A DNA stretch of 64,000 nucleotides, from positions 1 to 64,000 of the forward strand of contig CAJUFN010000003.1 in NCBI GenBank assembly GCA_910585545.1, read 5' to 3'. The position numbers were made by a program, and so were the translations under genes. This DNA is from an uncultured Lachnospiraceae bacterium (lineage in GTDB: Bacteria > Bacillota > Clostridia > Lachnospirales > Lachnospiraceae). Below are positions 35,365 through 44,878 of this stretch, in pieces. Under the pieces are notes generated by a model. The model worked only from the letters and a program-made list of their open reading frames with translations. It was not told where the DNA came from and made no database searches. Positions within the stretch are counted from its first letter, which is position 1; each line of letters opens with the position of its first letter.

Positions 35365-35712
35365 TTATAGACTACACAGTTGAATCGAACGAGGGCTGAC
35401 GCCGGAACGTTCCGCTAATTCTGCTTGAGTAAATCCATATGCTGTACGAATGCGCTTTAAATTCGTTTCAGGAAAATACTCCTTTATTTTTGAATCCACA
35501 ATGGCAACAAATTTTGTGATATCCGCTTCGTGGAGCGTGTAGTACATTTTTTGCAAATCTTCAGAAGAAAGAACCTTGAAAATATCACTATACTTCCTGC
35601 CTGAATGCTCATGTACGGTAAAGAAGCAGGCAACCGAAAACAAGAAATAGACCGCCAGCACCACACTATTCCGAGCCAAAGACCAAAAGACAAGCATTGT
35701 GGAAATGTGCAT
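35365..35712 (-). pseudogene. remnant of an HTH gene, truncated at its 3' end
   Basis: The 115-codon frame encodes a helical section (FKVLSSEDLQKMYYTLHEAD) and then a Xre-type helix-turn-helix (LKRIRTAYGFTQAELAERSGVSPRSIQ) that stops right after the recognition helix, where intact domains continue with about 20 more residues. The N-terminal 40 residues are hydrophobic and I see no ribosome binding site. It is best read as a decayed gene or as the end of one cut by rearrangement. Confidence 0.6.
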
Positions 35713-35851
35713 AACAGGCTATGGAATCCCTCTCATTCTTCTCTTTTTTACTTTCATGCTTTATAGTGTTTTCTGATTTGTGAAAATTGAACAATTACCG
35801 TTATACCGTTTTTTGAGAAGATGAAAATTGGGTGAAAGTTTAATTCAAGGA

Positions 35852-35900
35852 TTGACAAAATCAGATTTGCGGTTTATGATATAATTCTTGTTATATAACA
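35852..35900 (+). promoter_or_regulatory. promoter and palindromic operator of the tetR-CPBP operon
   Basis: TTGACA (35852-35857), 17 bases, TATGAT (35875-35880; a TATAAT follows at 35880-35885). The perfect 12-bp palindrome TGTTATATAACA (35889-35900) lies at the expected start site, as for autoregulation by a TetR dimer. Confidence 0.7.
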
Positions 35901-35926
35901 TAAATTATTAAACAGGAGGAAACGCT

Positions 35927-36499
35927 ATGCCGCCAAAACCTAAAATCACAAGAGATATGGTTATTGACGCTGCATTGGAGGTAGCCCGCAAAACAGATGC
36001 GGAAAACATCAATGCACGAACAGTATCAAAAAAACTAAACTGTTCCACGCAGCCCGTTATGTATCATTTTGCAACGATTGAAAATTTAAGAAAAGCTGCT
36101 TATAAAAAAGCAGGTGAATATCATACGGAATATCTGATGAACATTCCAGAAACACAAGAAGATATAATGCTTGGAATCGGGTTAAATTATATCCGCTTTG
36201 CGGTAGAAGAACCTTATTTGTTCCGCTTTCTGTTTCAATCGGGGTTTGCCGCCCACAACAGCTTGCTTGAAATGGTAAATTCCGAGGAACTTATACCCGT
36301 TATTTCTGTAATGCAAGAAGAAATGGATATGAATATTGAACAAACAAAAGAGGTTTTTATAACGCTTGCGTTGTTCGTTCATGGATATGCCAGTATCATA
36401 GCCAACAATTCATTGGAGTATGATGAAAAACTTATAACAACCCATTTGGAACGGGTATGCACAGGTGCGATATTAGCGATACAGGAGGCAATGAGATGA
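35927..36499 (+). CDS. TetR/AcrR family transcriptional regulator
   Basis: The 190-residue protein has an N-terminal TetR helix-turn-helix (about 8-55: MVIDAALEVA, ARTVSKKLNCSTQPVMYHF) and an all-helical ligand/dimer domain of the WHG type with a FRFLFQSG motif. ACAGGAGGA precedes the ATG at 35927. Its stop overlaps the start of the CPBP gene (ATGA), so it likely controls that gene and itself through the palindrome at 35889. Confidence 0.9.
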   Translation: MPPKPKITRDMVIDAALEVARKTDAENINARTVSKKLNCSTQPVMYHFATIENLRKAAYKKAGEYHTEYLMNIPETQEDIMLGIGLNYIRFAVEEPYLFRFLFQSGFAAHNSLLEMVNSEELIPVISVMQEEMDMNIEQTKEVFITLALFVHGYASIIANNSLEYDEKLITTHLERVCTGAILAIQEAMR

Positions 36500-37254
36500 A
36501 AAAGTTATATGAGAAAAACGAGCAGACTTTTGCGATTGTATGGATAGTATTTTATTGTGTTCTGCAATCTTTAGCAAATCCATTAAATAAAAGAATAGGG
36601 ATTGATTACTCTGCAAGTGCTATTTTTTGTATTGTACAGACCATTATTCTTTTTGCCTTTATCCGAAAAAACAATTTACAGGAACGGTATGGACTTTGTA
36701 AATCACCTGTTCCTGCCCGTCGGTTTCTTTACTATGTGCCACTTTTTATCTTAGCAACAGGAAATCTTTGGAATGATGTTGCTGTCAATTATTCGCTATC
36801 GGAAACGGTTTGCCATATTGCGTGTATGCTATGCGTTGGATTTTTAGAGGAGGTGATTTTCAGAGGTTTCCTGTTTGTATCAATCGCAAAAGAGAATGTA
36901 AAATCTGCAATCATTATCTCAAGTGTAACCTTTGGTGTCGGACATTTAATAAATTTATTTAATGGCAGCGGTATGGACTTGGCAACTAATTTGTGTCAAA
37001 TTTGCTTTGCGATTGCGCTAGGCTTCTTGTTTGTAACGATTTTTTATCGTGGCGGAAGTCTGTTCCCCTGCATTATTGTCCATTCTGCTATTAACACTCT
37101 TAGCATTTTTGCAAATAAAACAGATATTACCATGGAAAAGCACCTTGTTCATGTATTCATTCTAACATTTATAACTATTGCCTATAGCTTAATCCTTACA
37201 AGAACACTTCCGAAAAATCAATGGGAAAATACGAATGATACAAGGAATAAATGA
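36496..37254 (+). CDS. CPBP family intramembrane glutamic endopeptidase
   Basis: The 252-residue protein has about seven membrane helices and the CPBP (Abi) motifs: EEVIFRG near residue 118 with the catalytic Glu pair and Arg, GVGHLINL with a conserved His, and a final HSAINTL. These enzymes cleave within membranes and often confer bacteriocin self-immunity or process peptides. The ATG at 36496 overlaps the tetR stop by 4 bases. Confidence 0.9.
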   Translation: MKKLYEKNEQTFAIVWIVFYCVLQSLANPLNKRIGIDYSASAIFCIVQTIILFAFIRKNNLQERYGLCKSPVPARRFLYYVPLFILATGNLWNDVAVNYSLSETVCHIACMLCVGFLEEVIFRGFLFVSIAKENVKSAIIISSVTFGVGHLINLFNGSGMDLATNLCQICFAIALGFLFVTIFYRGGSLFPCIIVHSAINTLSIFANKTDITMEKHLVHVFILTFITIAYSLILTRTLPKNQWENTNDTRNK

Positions 37255-37289
37255 TATGGTAAGTGTGATTTCAGAATAGGTGCGCTGCC

Positions 37290-38096
37290 CTACTCTATGT
37301 ATTGTAAATCTCCGTTTCTCAACAGCTGAAACTTCCTGGCATATATTTCGTCAAATACCTTCTGGACAGATACTCCCATTCGCTGATGTCCCGATAAAGA
37401 CCAGACTTTGTATTCCGTCTGGTTCTTCAAAAATGCAGACAAACGATCATAATACTCTTGCATTTCAGTTTTTTCATGCCCCATTTTCATTAGCTTATGG
37501 AAAACTCCCAAGATACTGATGCAATTAATAGGTTCTGTCAGACTGGCTATGCTCTGTCTTGCCTTAAAATCATCTGAGCAAAATACATATACCTGATTAC
37601 TATGAATGATTTGCATCATTTGAATCAAAACGTATGTCTTTTTTTCTCCTACTCCATTCTTATGCGGAATATTATCATCACAAGCCTTTAATGCTGCCAG
37701 AAAGGTATCTACATCCTCCAAACGGTCGATGGTGCTCATAGAACCATAATATTTTTCAAAAAATCCGGCATTAAATGTTTCACAGCTTATTTTCAGTAAT
37801 GTTAAGTACATATTCGTTGCTGCCATGCCGTACAATCTACTGAGTTCGTTCACTATATCACGATCAGAATACATCTTTATTCTTCCAGCCTTGATTTTTT
37901 CTTCAAGCCAAGGATTCGGATCCGGATTTATTTGGTGTCTTGTCAGTTCTTCCTTTATCATTTCATGACAGAAAAAATCGTAATCCTCAAAATCCATAAC
38001 GAGATCAGTTAATGTATGATTATCCTTATTTCTTGCCAAATGCGATTTATATAAAAAGTCTGTATCCAACAAGGCATACTTTTTGTATATTTCCAT
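37290..38096 (-). CDS. PIN-like protein, third gene of module B
   Basis: The 268-residue protein has a PIN-like acidic set: LLDTDFLYK at the N-terminus (Asp11, Asp13), an HEMIKEELTR helix, GEKKTYVLIQMM with Glu, and a C-terminal VYVFCSDDFKARQ strand-loop. It is longer than typical toxins because of a middle insertion of about 90 residues and a C-terminal extension. A ribosome binding site GAGGTAA precedes the ATG, 9 bases after the ImmA gene. By position it is the effector of a second xre-immA-PIN unit; the two PIN proteins share little visible sequence. Confidence 0.72.
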   Translation of the reverse strand: MEIYKKYALLDTDFLYKSHLARNKDNHTLTDLVMDFEDYDFFCHEMIKEELTRHQINPDPNPWLEEKIKAGRIKMYSDRDIVNELSRLYGMAATNMYLTLLKISCETFNAGFFEKYYGSMSTIDRLEDVDTFLAALKACDDNIPHKNGVGEKKTYVLIQMMQIIHSNQVYVFCSDDFKARQSIASLTEPINCISILGVFHKLMKMGHEKTEMQEYYDRLSAFLKNQTEYKVWSLSGHQRMGVSVQKVFDEIYARKFQLLRNGDLQYIE

Positions 38097-38105
38097 GGCA
38101 TTACC

Positions 38106-38924
38106 TCACTGTTTGGTTAAGCGATTGACAATTTCATTTAACTTGGCCTTATCACTTTCTAAGCGCTCATCACGAGCCGCTTCTAATTGCTCAACATCAT
38201 AAATTTGTTCTGATAAGCTTCCAAATCTAATGAGATTTTTAGTAACTGCCTGCCACCTCGCAGCCTTACCGGTAAGATCAATCTGTTTGTTGATTTCTGT
38301 CTCATCAACCTGCAAAAGCTTTTTTGCTGTCTTTATATCAATTTTATCTTCTTCGAACAGTCTCAATACAACAGCCTTATAAGGGATAGCAAAAATATCC
38401 ATTATTCTAAGCACTGTCTGTATCGAAGTATCCTTATATGACAAATTGTAAACATCCGTCTGCTCTTCAAGTCTCTCCTTCGGCGCAAGTAAAAGTGCTG
38501 CAAACGCATTCGCTTCCATATCCTCTACTTCTTTAGCTGCATCATCCAGAACATCTGATTCTAAGATTGAACCGGATTGTAAGAGAACCGGATCATTCTC
38601 TTCCAGATAGCAATATATATGGTACAGTTCATGTGCCGCTGCAAAGATCTGCTTCGATAATGGTAAATCAGAATTAACCATCACAAACATGCGCCCTTTT
38701 CGAATAAAAGTACAGGCACATAATTCTTTATCTGCAATAGGATATCTAAGCAGATCAAATGACATCTCATGACGGGACACATAATTTTCCAGAACATTAA
38801 AAATATCATCCTGAATGATATTATTTTTGTTATAAAGAGAATTAAAACGTGTCACACATTCACTTATTGTTTTATATTTCTTTTTGTCCTTTATAAAAAG
38901 ACTATTCTCTAAAACTTTACACAT
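38106..38924 (-). CDS. ImmA/IrrE family metallopeptidase, module B
   Basis: The 272-residue protein has HELYH at residues 98-102 and the third-ligand helix MEANAFAALLLAPKERL, the COG2856 signature. An N-terminal segment of about 75 residues and a helical C-terminal half flank it. The chosen ATG at 38924 has GGGAGG upstream and lies 4 bases after the xre stop. It is expected to cleave or antagonise the Xre protein encoded just before it. Confidence 0.9.
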   Translation of the reverse strand: MCKVLENSLFIKDKKKYKTISECVTRFNSLYNKNNIIQDDIFNVLENYVSRHEMSFDLLRYPIADKELCACTFIRKGRMFVMVNSDLPLSKQIFAAAHELYHIYCYLEENDPVLLQSGSILESDVLDDAAKEVEDMEANAFAALLLAPKERLEEQTDVYNLSYKDTSIQTVLRIMDIFAIPYKAVVLRLFEEDKIDIKTAKKLLQVDETEINKQIDLTGKAARWQAVTKNLIRFGSLSEQIYDVEQLEAARDERLESDKAKLNEIVNRLTKQ

Positions 38925-38928
38925 AGGC

Positions 38929-39303
38929 TTACGCCTCCCACGGCTGCAGCATTTTCTCTGCATTTTCACGAGTGCGTGCATAGAAACAAATCATATCTGC
39001 AATCTCGTCTGCAATTTTCAGTCCTTCTTTTGCTTCTGTAGATTCTACCCTTCCCATAAATGCTTTTACTGCATTAGTCTCTGGAATAATCCCCGGAATC
39101 TTGACCAGACTTTCCATTGAAACGCCAAGAAATTCTGCAATCTTCTGCAGCTCAACCGCATTGATTACTCTGACTCCACTAAGCATCTTACTTATAATCT
39201 GCTTAGACACGCCGAGATAACCAGCCAGATCAATCTGCTTCTTCCCATTCTGTTTCATGATATTTATGATATTGTTACTGATAATCTCATTCATGTTTAC
39301 CAT
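38929..39303 (-). CDS. Xre-family transcriptional regulator, module B
   Basis: The 124-residue protein has a helix-turn-helix at about residues 10-60 (KKQIDLAGYLGVSKQIISKMLSG) and a helical C-terminal tail that ends with MLQPWEA. GGAGGT lies 7 bases before the ATG at 39303. A promoter with a strong inverted repeat precedes it, consistent with self-repression. Confidence 0.9.
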   Translation of the reverse strand: MVNMNEIISNNIINIMKQNGKKQIDLAGYLGVSKQIISKMLSGVRVINAVELQKIAEFLGVSMESLVKIPGIIPETNAVKAFMGRVESTEAKEGLKIADEIADMICFYARTRENAEKMLQPWEA

Positions 39304-39352
39304 CACAAGCACCTCCAATAATAATTGCAATGCAAATCTATTTCACACTCTT

Positions 39353-39398
39353 ATTATATTCAGAACGCTCACAAAAGTCAATATTTCATTGACTTTTG
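39353..39398 (-). promoter_or_regulatory. promoter and inverted-repeat operator of module B
   Basis: On the minus strand TTGACT (39381-39376), 17 bases, TATAAT (39358-39353). CAAAAGTCAAT (39372-39382) and ATTGACTTTTG (39388-39398) are perfect 11-bp arms that cover the -35 box. Confidence 0.8.
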
Positions 39399-39529
39399 CA
39401 ACATTCAATCTGTTTATTGTTTTTATTTCGGCAACTTACAGAGTGGTTCAAAATATATTATTTCTCTGTTTGACTGTTCTATACCCCCTGGACACCAATC
39501 AACAGTTATGCACCAATTTCCACTCTTCC

Positions 39530-39600
39530 CTCGCAAGATATGCTTATTTTCTCGCAAGATATCAAATCAATTTGATATTTTGCGAGAAGTATTGTATAAT
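39530..39600 (+). promoter_or_regulatory. promoter and three-site operator of the HTH-AAA gene
   Basis: TTGATA (39572-39577), 17 bases, TATAAT (39595-39600). CTCGCAAGATAT occurs at 39530-39541 and 39551-39562, 21 bases apart, and as a near-perfect reverse copy at 39575-39586 within the promoter spacer. This fits an operator array overlapping the promoter. The remainder of the 39304-39645 gap shows only the module B promoter. Confidence 0.75.
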
Positions 39601-39645
39601 ATGCGAAATAGATGTTAATTATATTACTGATTGGAGTTGATAATA

Positions 39646-41499
39646 ATGATGACATGCAAAGAAAAAGCTTTGGAATGGGGTCTATCGATTCGTACAATAA
39701 ATAATTTTTGCAAACAAGGTAAAATTCCGGGCGCCATAAAAGTAAATAGTCGCTGGCAGATTCCAGATGATGCCAAAAAACCTGATGATGGTCGCATCAC
39801 CTCTGGCAAATATACTACATCTGCTGAACCTCAAGTTCTTAAAACTCTTCCAATAGGAATTTCAGATTACGCACGAGCACAATCTCAATACTATTATGTT
39901 GATAAAACTTTAATGATTAAGGAATTTCTTGACCAGAAGCCACTAGTTTCTTTATTCACCAGACCTCGACGTTTTGGTAAAACTTTGAACATGGATATGC
40001 TCAGAGTATTTTTTGAAATTTCAGATGAAGACACAAGCAAATATTTTGTTGGAACTAATATATGGAAATGCGGTAAGACTTATCACGATCATCAAGGAAA
40101 ATATCCGGTTATTTTTCTTACATTTAAAGATATAAAATTTGAATCTTGGTCCATAACACTTGATAAAATAAAAGCACTTTTACAAGCTGAATTTGGAAGA
40201 CATCAAATACTTCTTGATAGCGATAAACTTGCTCAGTACGAAAAAGAACATTTTTTAAGAATTCTTAATGGCACAGCATCTGAAGTAGACCTTACGTCCG
40301 CACTAGAAAAGCTATCACAAATGTTGAGAAAGCACTATAATATAGCACCAATTATTATCATTGATGAATATGACACGCCAATTCAGGAAGGCTATTCAAA
40401 AGATTTCTACGATGAAATCATTGGATTCATGAGAAATTTTTTCTCCGGCGCATTCAAAGATAATAAAAATCTTTCTTACGGTTTCCTCACAGGAATTGCA
40501 CAGGAAAGTATTTTCAGTGGACTTAATAATTTAAATGTGAATTCCATTATGGATTGTGATTATGATAAATTCTTTGGATTCACCCATCAAGAAGTTCTTG
40601 ATATGCTTGCATATTATAATGTGCTTGATAAAGAAGAAGAGCTTAAAGATTGGTATAATGGCTATCTTTTCGGAAATGAAGAAATCTACAATCCTTGGTC
40701 CGTAATCAACTACGTATCAAAAAGCTGTGTTCCACAGGCTTATTGGGTAAATACAGGCAAAAATGAGATTCTTGATGACGTGTTAAAAGTTGCAACTGAT
40801 GATATCACAGAACGCCTCCATGCTCTGTTGCAAGGAGAAAATGTTGTTGCACGAATTGATCAAAACGTTGTTTACCGTGAACTTTCTGAAGATCCAGGTA
40901 ATATTTATAGTTTATTGTTGGTAGCCGGTTACCTCAAAATATCAAAAAAAGAACTTCAACCGGATGGTTCTTATTTGTGCGAGGTATCCATTCCAAACAG
41001 AGAAATTGCTGCCGTTTATAAAAGCGAAATACTCTCCCATTTATTGCAGATTGGTGCAATTACAAGAACAACTGCAAATAAGATTGCAGAAAGTCTTTAT
41101 ATTGGCGACTTGTCTAAATTACAAAAAGCCATTGCTGAATACATGGATAAATCCATCAGTTTCTATGATGGCGGTTCAGAAGGATTTTATCATGGATTGT
41201 TTTTAGGCCTTATCGCTTTGATGGATAATCAATATAAGATTAAATCCAATCGCGAATCCGGAGACGGCAGATATGACATCTGCTTATTCCCAAAAACTTC
41301 AAAATATCCAGGTATCATCATGGGATTCAAATGGGGCAGCAATCTGAATAACGATACACTCGATAAACTTGCTAAAGAAGCATTAACTCAGATTGACCAG
41401 AAACGCTATGATTCAGAAATGTCTGAGATTGGTGTTACCAATGTCCTCAAACTCGGAATCGCCTTTTCTGGTAAAAAGGTTAAAATCAGAACAGAATAA
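39646..41499 (+). CDS. HTH-fused AAA-ATPase-like protein with C-terminal PD-(D/E)XK-type domain
   Basis: The 617-residue protein has an N-terminal helix-turn-helix of about 50 residues (ALEWGLSIRTINNFCKQGKIPGA), then an AAA-ATPase-like domain (PF09820 type) with the P-loop RPRRFGKTLNMD near residue 105 and Walker B IIIIDEYDTPI near 240, and a C-terminal nuclease-like domain (PF08011 type). In relatives the last domain has an E-x-K after a hydrophobic strand; here the strand reads IIMGFKWGS, so the Glu is Gly and catalysis is doubtful. The start follows GGAG by 9 bases. The fused HTH may bind the operator array upstream. Biological role of the family is unknown. Confidence 0.85.
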   Translation: MMTCKEKALEWGLSIRTINNFCKQGKIPGAIKVNSRWQIPDDAKKPDDGRITSGKYTTSAEPQVLKTLPIGISDYARAQSQYYYVDKTLMIKEFLDQKPLVSLFTRPRRFGKTLNMDMLRVFFEISDEDTSKYFVGTNIWKCGKTYHDHQGKYPVIFLTFKDIKFESWSITLDKIKALLQAEFGRHQILLDSDKLAQYEKEHFLRILNGTASEVDLTSALEKLSQMLRKHYNIAPIIIIDEYDTPIQEGYSKDFYDEIIGFMRNFFSGAFKDNKNLSYGFLTGIAQESIFSGLNNLNVNSIMDCDYDKFFGFTHQEVLDMLAYYNVLDKEEELKDWYNGYLFGNEEIYNPWSVINYVSKSCVPQAYWVNTGKNEILDDVLKVATDDITERLHALLQGENVVARIDQNVVYRELSEDPGNIYSLLLVAGYLKISKKELQPDGSYLCEVSIPNREIAAVYKSEILSHLLQIGAITRTTANKIAESLYIGDLSKLQKAIAEYMDKSISFYDGGSEGFYHGLFLGLIALMDNQYKIKSNRESGDGRYDICLFPKTSKYPGIIMGFKWGSNLNNDTLDKLAKEALTQIDQKRYDSEMSEIGVTNVLKLGIAFSGKKVKIRTE

Positions 41500-41535
41500 T
41501 CATCAAAGTGTCAAATACAATAATAGTAACAAATA

Positions 41536-41572
41536 GCCGGGAAGGTGAGTGTCCTTTATCACCTGACCCGGC
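41536..41572 (+). terminator. terminator-like hairpin after the HTH-AAA gene
   Basis: GCCGGG pairs with CCCGGC and, after a 2/3-base internal loop, GGTGA with TCACC. AAAATTTATTT follows. Confidence 0.7.
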
Positions 41573-41612
41573 GAAAATTTATTTACAGTTACATAATATT
41601 CGGTTATTAAAC

Positions 41613-42684
41613 TCACACATTAAAAATTCGGCCAATATTCACAATATCATCATAACTTACCAACGTTACATTTCTCATTTCTTGAGCCTTTTCCATGCAT
41701 CCTTTTGTAAATCCAGTTTTAGAAAACAGGAAATAGTGTACCTTTGTATAATGGAACAATCCGCTTCGGTCAATCAAAGTCTCTAACACATCAAGGTCAA
41801 CATTCTCGTTTCGCCATTTGCATTCGGCAAAGATAGCCGAACTGCTATCCTGCTCGCCCATAATATCAATCTCTGTCTGAACTTTCTTTCTTGGATCATT
41901 TCCCCACCAACGCCCAAGCGATACAAATTCTATTGGCATACGCCCTTCTAGAAGCAATTTCCATAAATACTGCTTACATATTTCTTCAAATACTCTACCC
42001 ATATAATCACTGAGCTGTGCTTCGATTCTCTTGTAAACAAGATTCACGGCTCCTCTTGCAATGGCAGAAGTATTATCCAGTACAAACCGTAGTGCTTTCT
42101 CCCACAATCCCATACACATATGCTTTGTCTTCATCTGACAACCCACTTAGATAAGTACAGCACTCTTCAAAATCAAACGGCATAATCTTCATCTGTGCAG
42201 TTCTCCTACCATAAAGCGGAGCTTTATACGCAAGAACATGATCCTCCATGTATGACATTGAAGATCCACACAGGATAAGCATTAATTTTGAATTGTCCTT
42301 GTATTTGTCAATTAGCATCTGCAATGTAGAAGCAAGACTTTTTGATGCTCTTGCCACATATGGATATTCATCTATAGCCAGTATAACACGGTCATTCTCT
42401 GCTAACTTAAATGCATACTCTAGTGCAGTCTGGTAAGACAAAAAGGATGTCTCTGCCTGAATTCCGCTGCTAAACTCAATGATACTTTTGCTGAAATTCT
42501 CCAGATTCTGCTTCTCATTACTCTCTACACCCATAAAATAGATAGCCTTTTTATTATCAATGAAATGATTGATCAAAGCTGTCTTTCCTACACGACGACG
42601 TCCGTATATTACGACGAATTCAAACTTATCTGATTTATATAATCTGTCTAAAGCTTCTAATTCTTTGTCTCTTTCAATAAACAT
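41613..42684 (-). pseudogene. ATPase (AAA_14/ATPase_2-DUF234 type), internally deleted and frameshifted
   Basis: The 5' frame (42684-42073) encodes an intact N-terminal ATPase domain with GRRRVGKTALI and AIDEYPYV, then reads YVYGIVG and ends in an unrelated tail. The 3' part (about 42120-41613), in another frame, encodes the DUF234-like C-terminus with NTSAIARGAVNLVYK, VFEEICKQYL and a nuclease-type TEIDIMG...AECKW. Between the two, about 100 residues present in family members are missing. The gene is therefore a deletion pseudogene; the separate fragments might still be translated. Confidence 0.82.
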
Positions 42685-42765
42685 ATCTGCACCTCCATTT
42701 CTACATCCTCATTATAATGCTAATATATATTTTAGTCAATCGTACTTTACTAAATCATATCTTAT

Positions 42766-43413
42766 TTAATTTTCACTCTCTGTATGAAACATCAAATCTC
42801 CGTCTTTTATCTGGATAATTTCATCGGCTTCTTCTGCCAAGTGTTTACTGTGTGTTACGACAATTACACATTTTCCAAGTTCGTGTGCTGTTAATTTTAA
42901 TAGCGCGATAATCTCATTTGCAGTAGCTTCATCAAGATTTCCTGTCGGTTCATCTGCCAGCAATACTTTTGCGTCACTGGCTAAAGCTCTGGCAATGGCT
43001 ACTCGTTGCTGCTGACCGCCGGATAGCTGCAAAACATTTCTTTTCCAATCTTCGCAAGGAATATTTACTTCCCGTAACAGAGTTTCCGGATTTTTATTCC
43101 CGCCCAGTTTGACATTTTCCTCCGTAGTCAGATAATCAATCAGGTTATAATTCTGAAAAACCAAAGATACATTATGTTTCCTATGGAAATTTAGTCCTTT
43201 TATCTGTATATCTTCACCGTTATAAAAAATGTTTCCCTTTACCGGAGTATCAAGTCCGGCAAGCAACGATAAAAATGTTGTTTTTCCTGCACCGCTTTGG
43301 CCCACGATCGTATAAAATCTGCCTTCCTCAAATCCTATAGATACATCTTTTAGAATCTGTTTCTTTTTCTGTGATTTATAAAAATAATCTACATTCCTTA
43401 CATCTAATATCAT
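42766..43413 (-). CDS. ABC transporter ATP-binding protein (MacB/LolD type)
   Basis: The 215-residue protein has Walker A GQSGAGKTTFLS near residue 38, Q-loop in LVFQNYNLIDYLT, signature LSGGQQQRVAIARAL near 130, Walker B VLLADEPTGNLD and the His switch VVTHSK. It energises the two FtsX-type permeases encoded before it. It is the last gene of a lipoprotein-permease-permease-ATPase operon facing a divergent two-component system, an arrangement used for cell-envelope stress or antimicrobial peptide export. Confidence 0.95.
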   Translation of the reverse strand: MILDVRNVDYFYKSQKKKQILKDVSIGFEEGRFYTIVGQSGAGKTTFLSLLAGLDTPVKGNIFYNGEDIQIKGLNFHRKHNVSLVFQNYNLIDYLTTEENVKLGGNKNPETLLREVNIPCEDWKRNVLQLSGGQQQRVAIARALASDAKVLLADEPTGNLDEATANEIIALLKLTAHELGKCVIVVTHSKHLAEEADEIIQIKDGDLMFHTESEN

Positions 43414-43426
43414 TTCCGAAACCTCC

Positions 43427-44875
43427 TTAACTCATTTCACTAAAAATATCCTTGGGATTCCTGCGTATTACCATAATGCCGGAAACACCAACTGAAAAGA
43501 TAATCATTACAACGATACAACCCATGTCAAGTAACATAATCTGAGGTGAAATGGCTACAATAACATCTGTAACCGTTTGTTCTGATTCTTCAAATGGTTT
43601 CGCAACTTTCCCCTCGTCTAACAAAGCTTGCTCCTTTTCCTGCTGCACCTGTTGTTCTACCAAATAGTTTGCAGTTATCTTTGAAACACCGGGCGCTGCG
43701 GTAAAAGACAGCATAATTGCCATAGCAGCAATTAAAAATGCTTCTAAAAGAATTTGTCCTAAAATTTTTACCTTTGCTGTTCCAAGTGCAAGTAAAATAC
43801 CGATTTCCTGAACCCTGTTTTTTATCCAAAAGACAAATACCAAACTTAAAATAACAGAACCGGCGCCAATTACTATAACAAGAAGCATTTGACTGATGTT
43901 CTCTAAATCATTGAAATTAGAGGACATCGTTTCAAGATTTCCGTTATTGTCAATCAGATCATAGCGTTCCCAATCAATATCCACTTTTTTAATTGCTTCT
44001 TTTACAGAATCATATTGATTTACATTCCGGACTTTAAAATATGCTTTCTCATATAATGGATTCCCTGTGTTCCCATCTGCTTTCTCCGGAAAATCCAGAT
44101 CCGTGAATATCACATTTTCAGAACGGTAAGTATCGCCCCACATATAAGGCGTCATTTTTTGTTTTACTTCATAAACACCAACAATGACCGCTTCACAGGC
44201 AATCGAGTTTTCTTTATCATGGTAATCATTGAATTTTAACTTATCCCCTAAAGCCAAATGATTTTTTTCTGCTAATTCCTCTGAAATTACACATACATTA
44301 GAATCATCTGCATTTATCAGACGGCCCTCTTTTATCGTTACATTTCCCGATAACACATTAGAATCCATCTCCATTTTTTTATTCCCAATCAGACTAACTC
44401 CTAAAATATCCGAACTCTGGTCTACATCGCTGTCCTCTATTCTGGAAAAATTCACTGGATTTACCGCAGTAACAGCGGTTGTTAGGTTATAATCGAGAAT
44501 CCCTGAAACAGACGCAATTTCTTCTATATCTTCCATTCGTAGTGTTTCAAATGAATTATCTGTAGATACTCTCCAAGACGTACCCCCTGCAAGTTCCAGT
44601 TTTTCCACGAGAACGCCATCCAGGCTGCCCTCCACATTTTCCCCAAGTTTGTTTAATACTTCGTCAATCCTTGTATGACGGTTCGCTTCATTTTCTGCGA
44701 GCAGAAACCCTGCACCTACAGCCTGCCTTGTTTTATCTTGAGTTGCTACACTTGCATTTTTGCTTGTCATACCGGATAACAGAAACAGGCTGATAATAAA
44801 AACTACTAAAAAAAGCAAAATGCTCTTTACAGGTTTTCTTATTACAGAACGCACGGCCAACTGAAAACTGTTCAT
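43427..44875 (-). CDS. FtsX-family ABC transporter permease
   Basis: The 482-residue protein has an N-terminal membrane helix (about 15-36), a large extracellular MacB-like domain of about 290 residues, and three C-terminal helices (from about 325) of the FtsX type with WIKNRVQEIGILLALGTAK. It starts 3 bases after the previous permease gene and ends 13 bases before the ATPase gene, so it is part of one export complex. Confidence 0.92.
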   Translation of the reverse strand: MNSFQLAVRSVIRKPVKSILLFLVVFIISLFLLSGMTSKNASVATQDKTRQAVGAGFLLAENEANRHTRIDEVLNKLGENVEGSLDGVLVEKLELAGGTSWRVSTDNSFETLRMEDIEEIASVSGILDYNLTTAVTAVNPVNFSRIEDSDVDQSSDILGVSLIGNKKMEMDSNVLSGNVTIKEGRLINADDSNVCVISEELAEKNHLALGDKLKFNDYHDKENSIACEAVIVGVYEVKQKMTPYMWGDTYRSENVIFTDLDFPEKADGNTGNPLYEKAYFKVRNVNQYDSVKEAIKKVDIDWERYDLIDNNGNLETMSSNFNDLENISQMLLVIVIGAGSVILSLVFVFWIKNRVQEIGILLALGTAKVKILGQILLEAFLIAAMAIMLSFTAAPGVSKITANYLVEQQVQQEKEQALLDEGKVAKPFEESEQTVTDVIVAISPQIMLLDMGCIVVMIIFSVGVSGIMVIRRNPKDIFSEMS

Positions 44876-44878
44876 TTC

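Noticed and set aside
35365..35712. Functional Xre regulator
   Set aside because: The helix-turn-helix stops right after the recognition helix and the N-terminus lacks a credible start, so it is listed as a remnant.
42073..42684. Intact small AAA ATPase
   Set aside because: The frame ends in an unrelated tail and the family's C-terminal domain follows in another frame with about 100 residues missing between, so it is treated as a deletion pseudogene.
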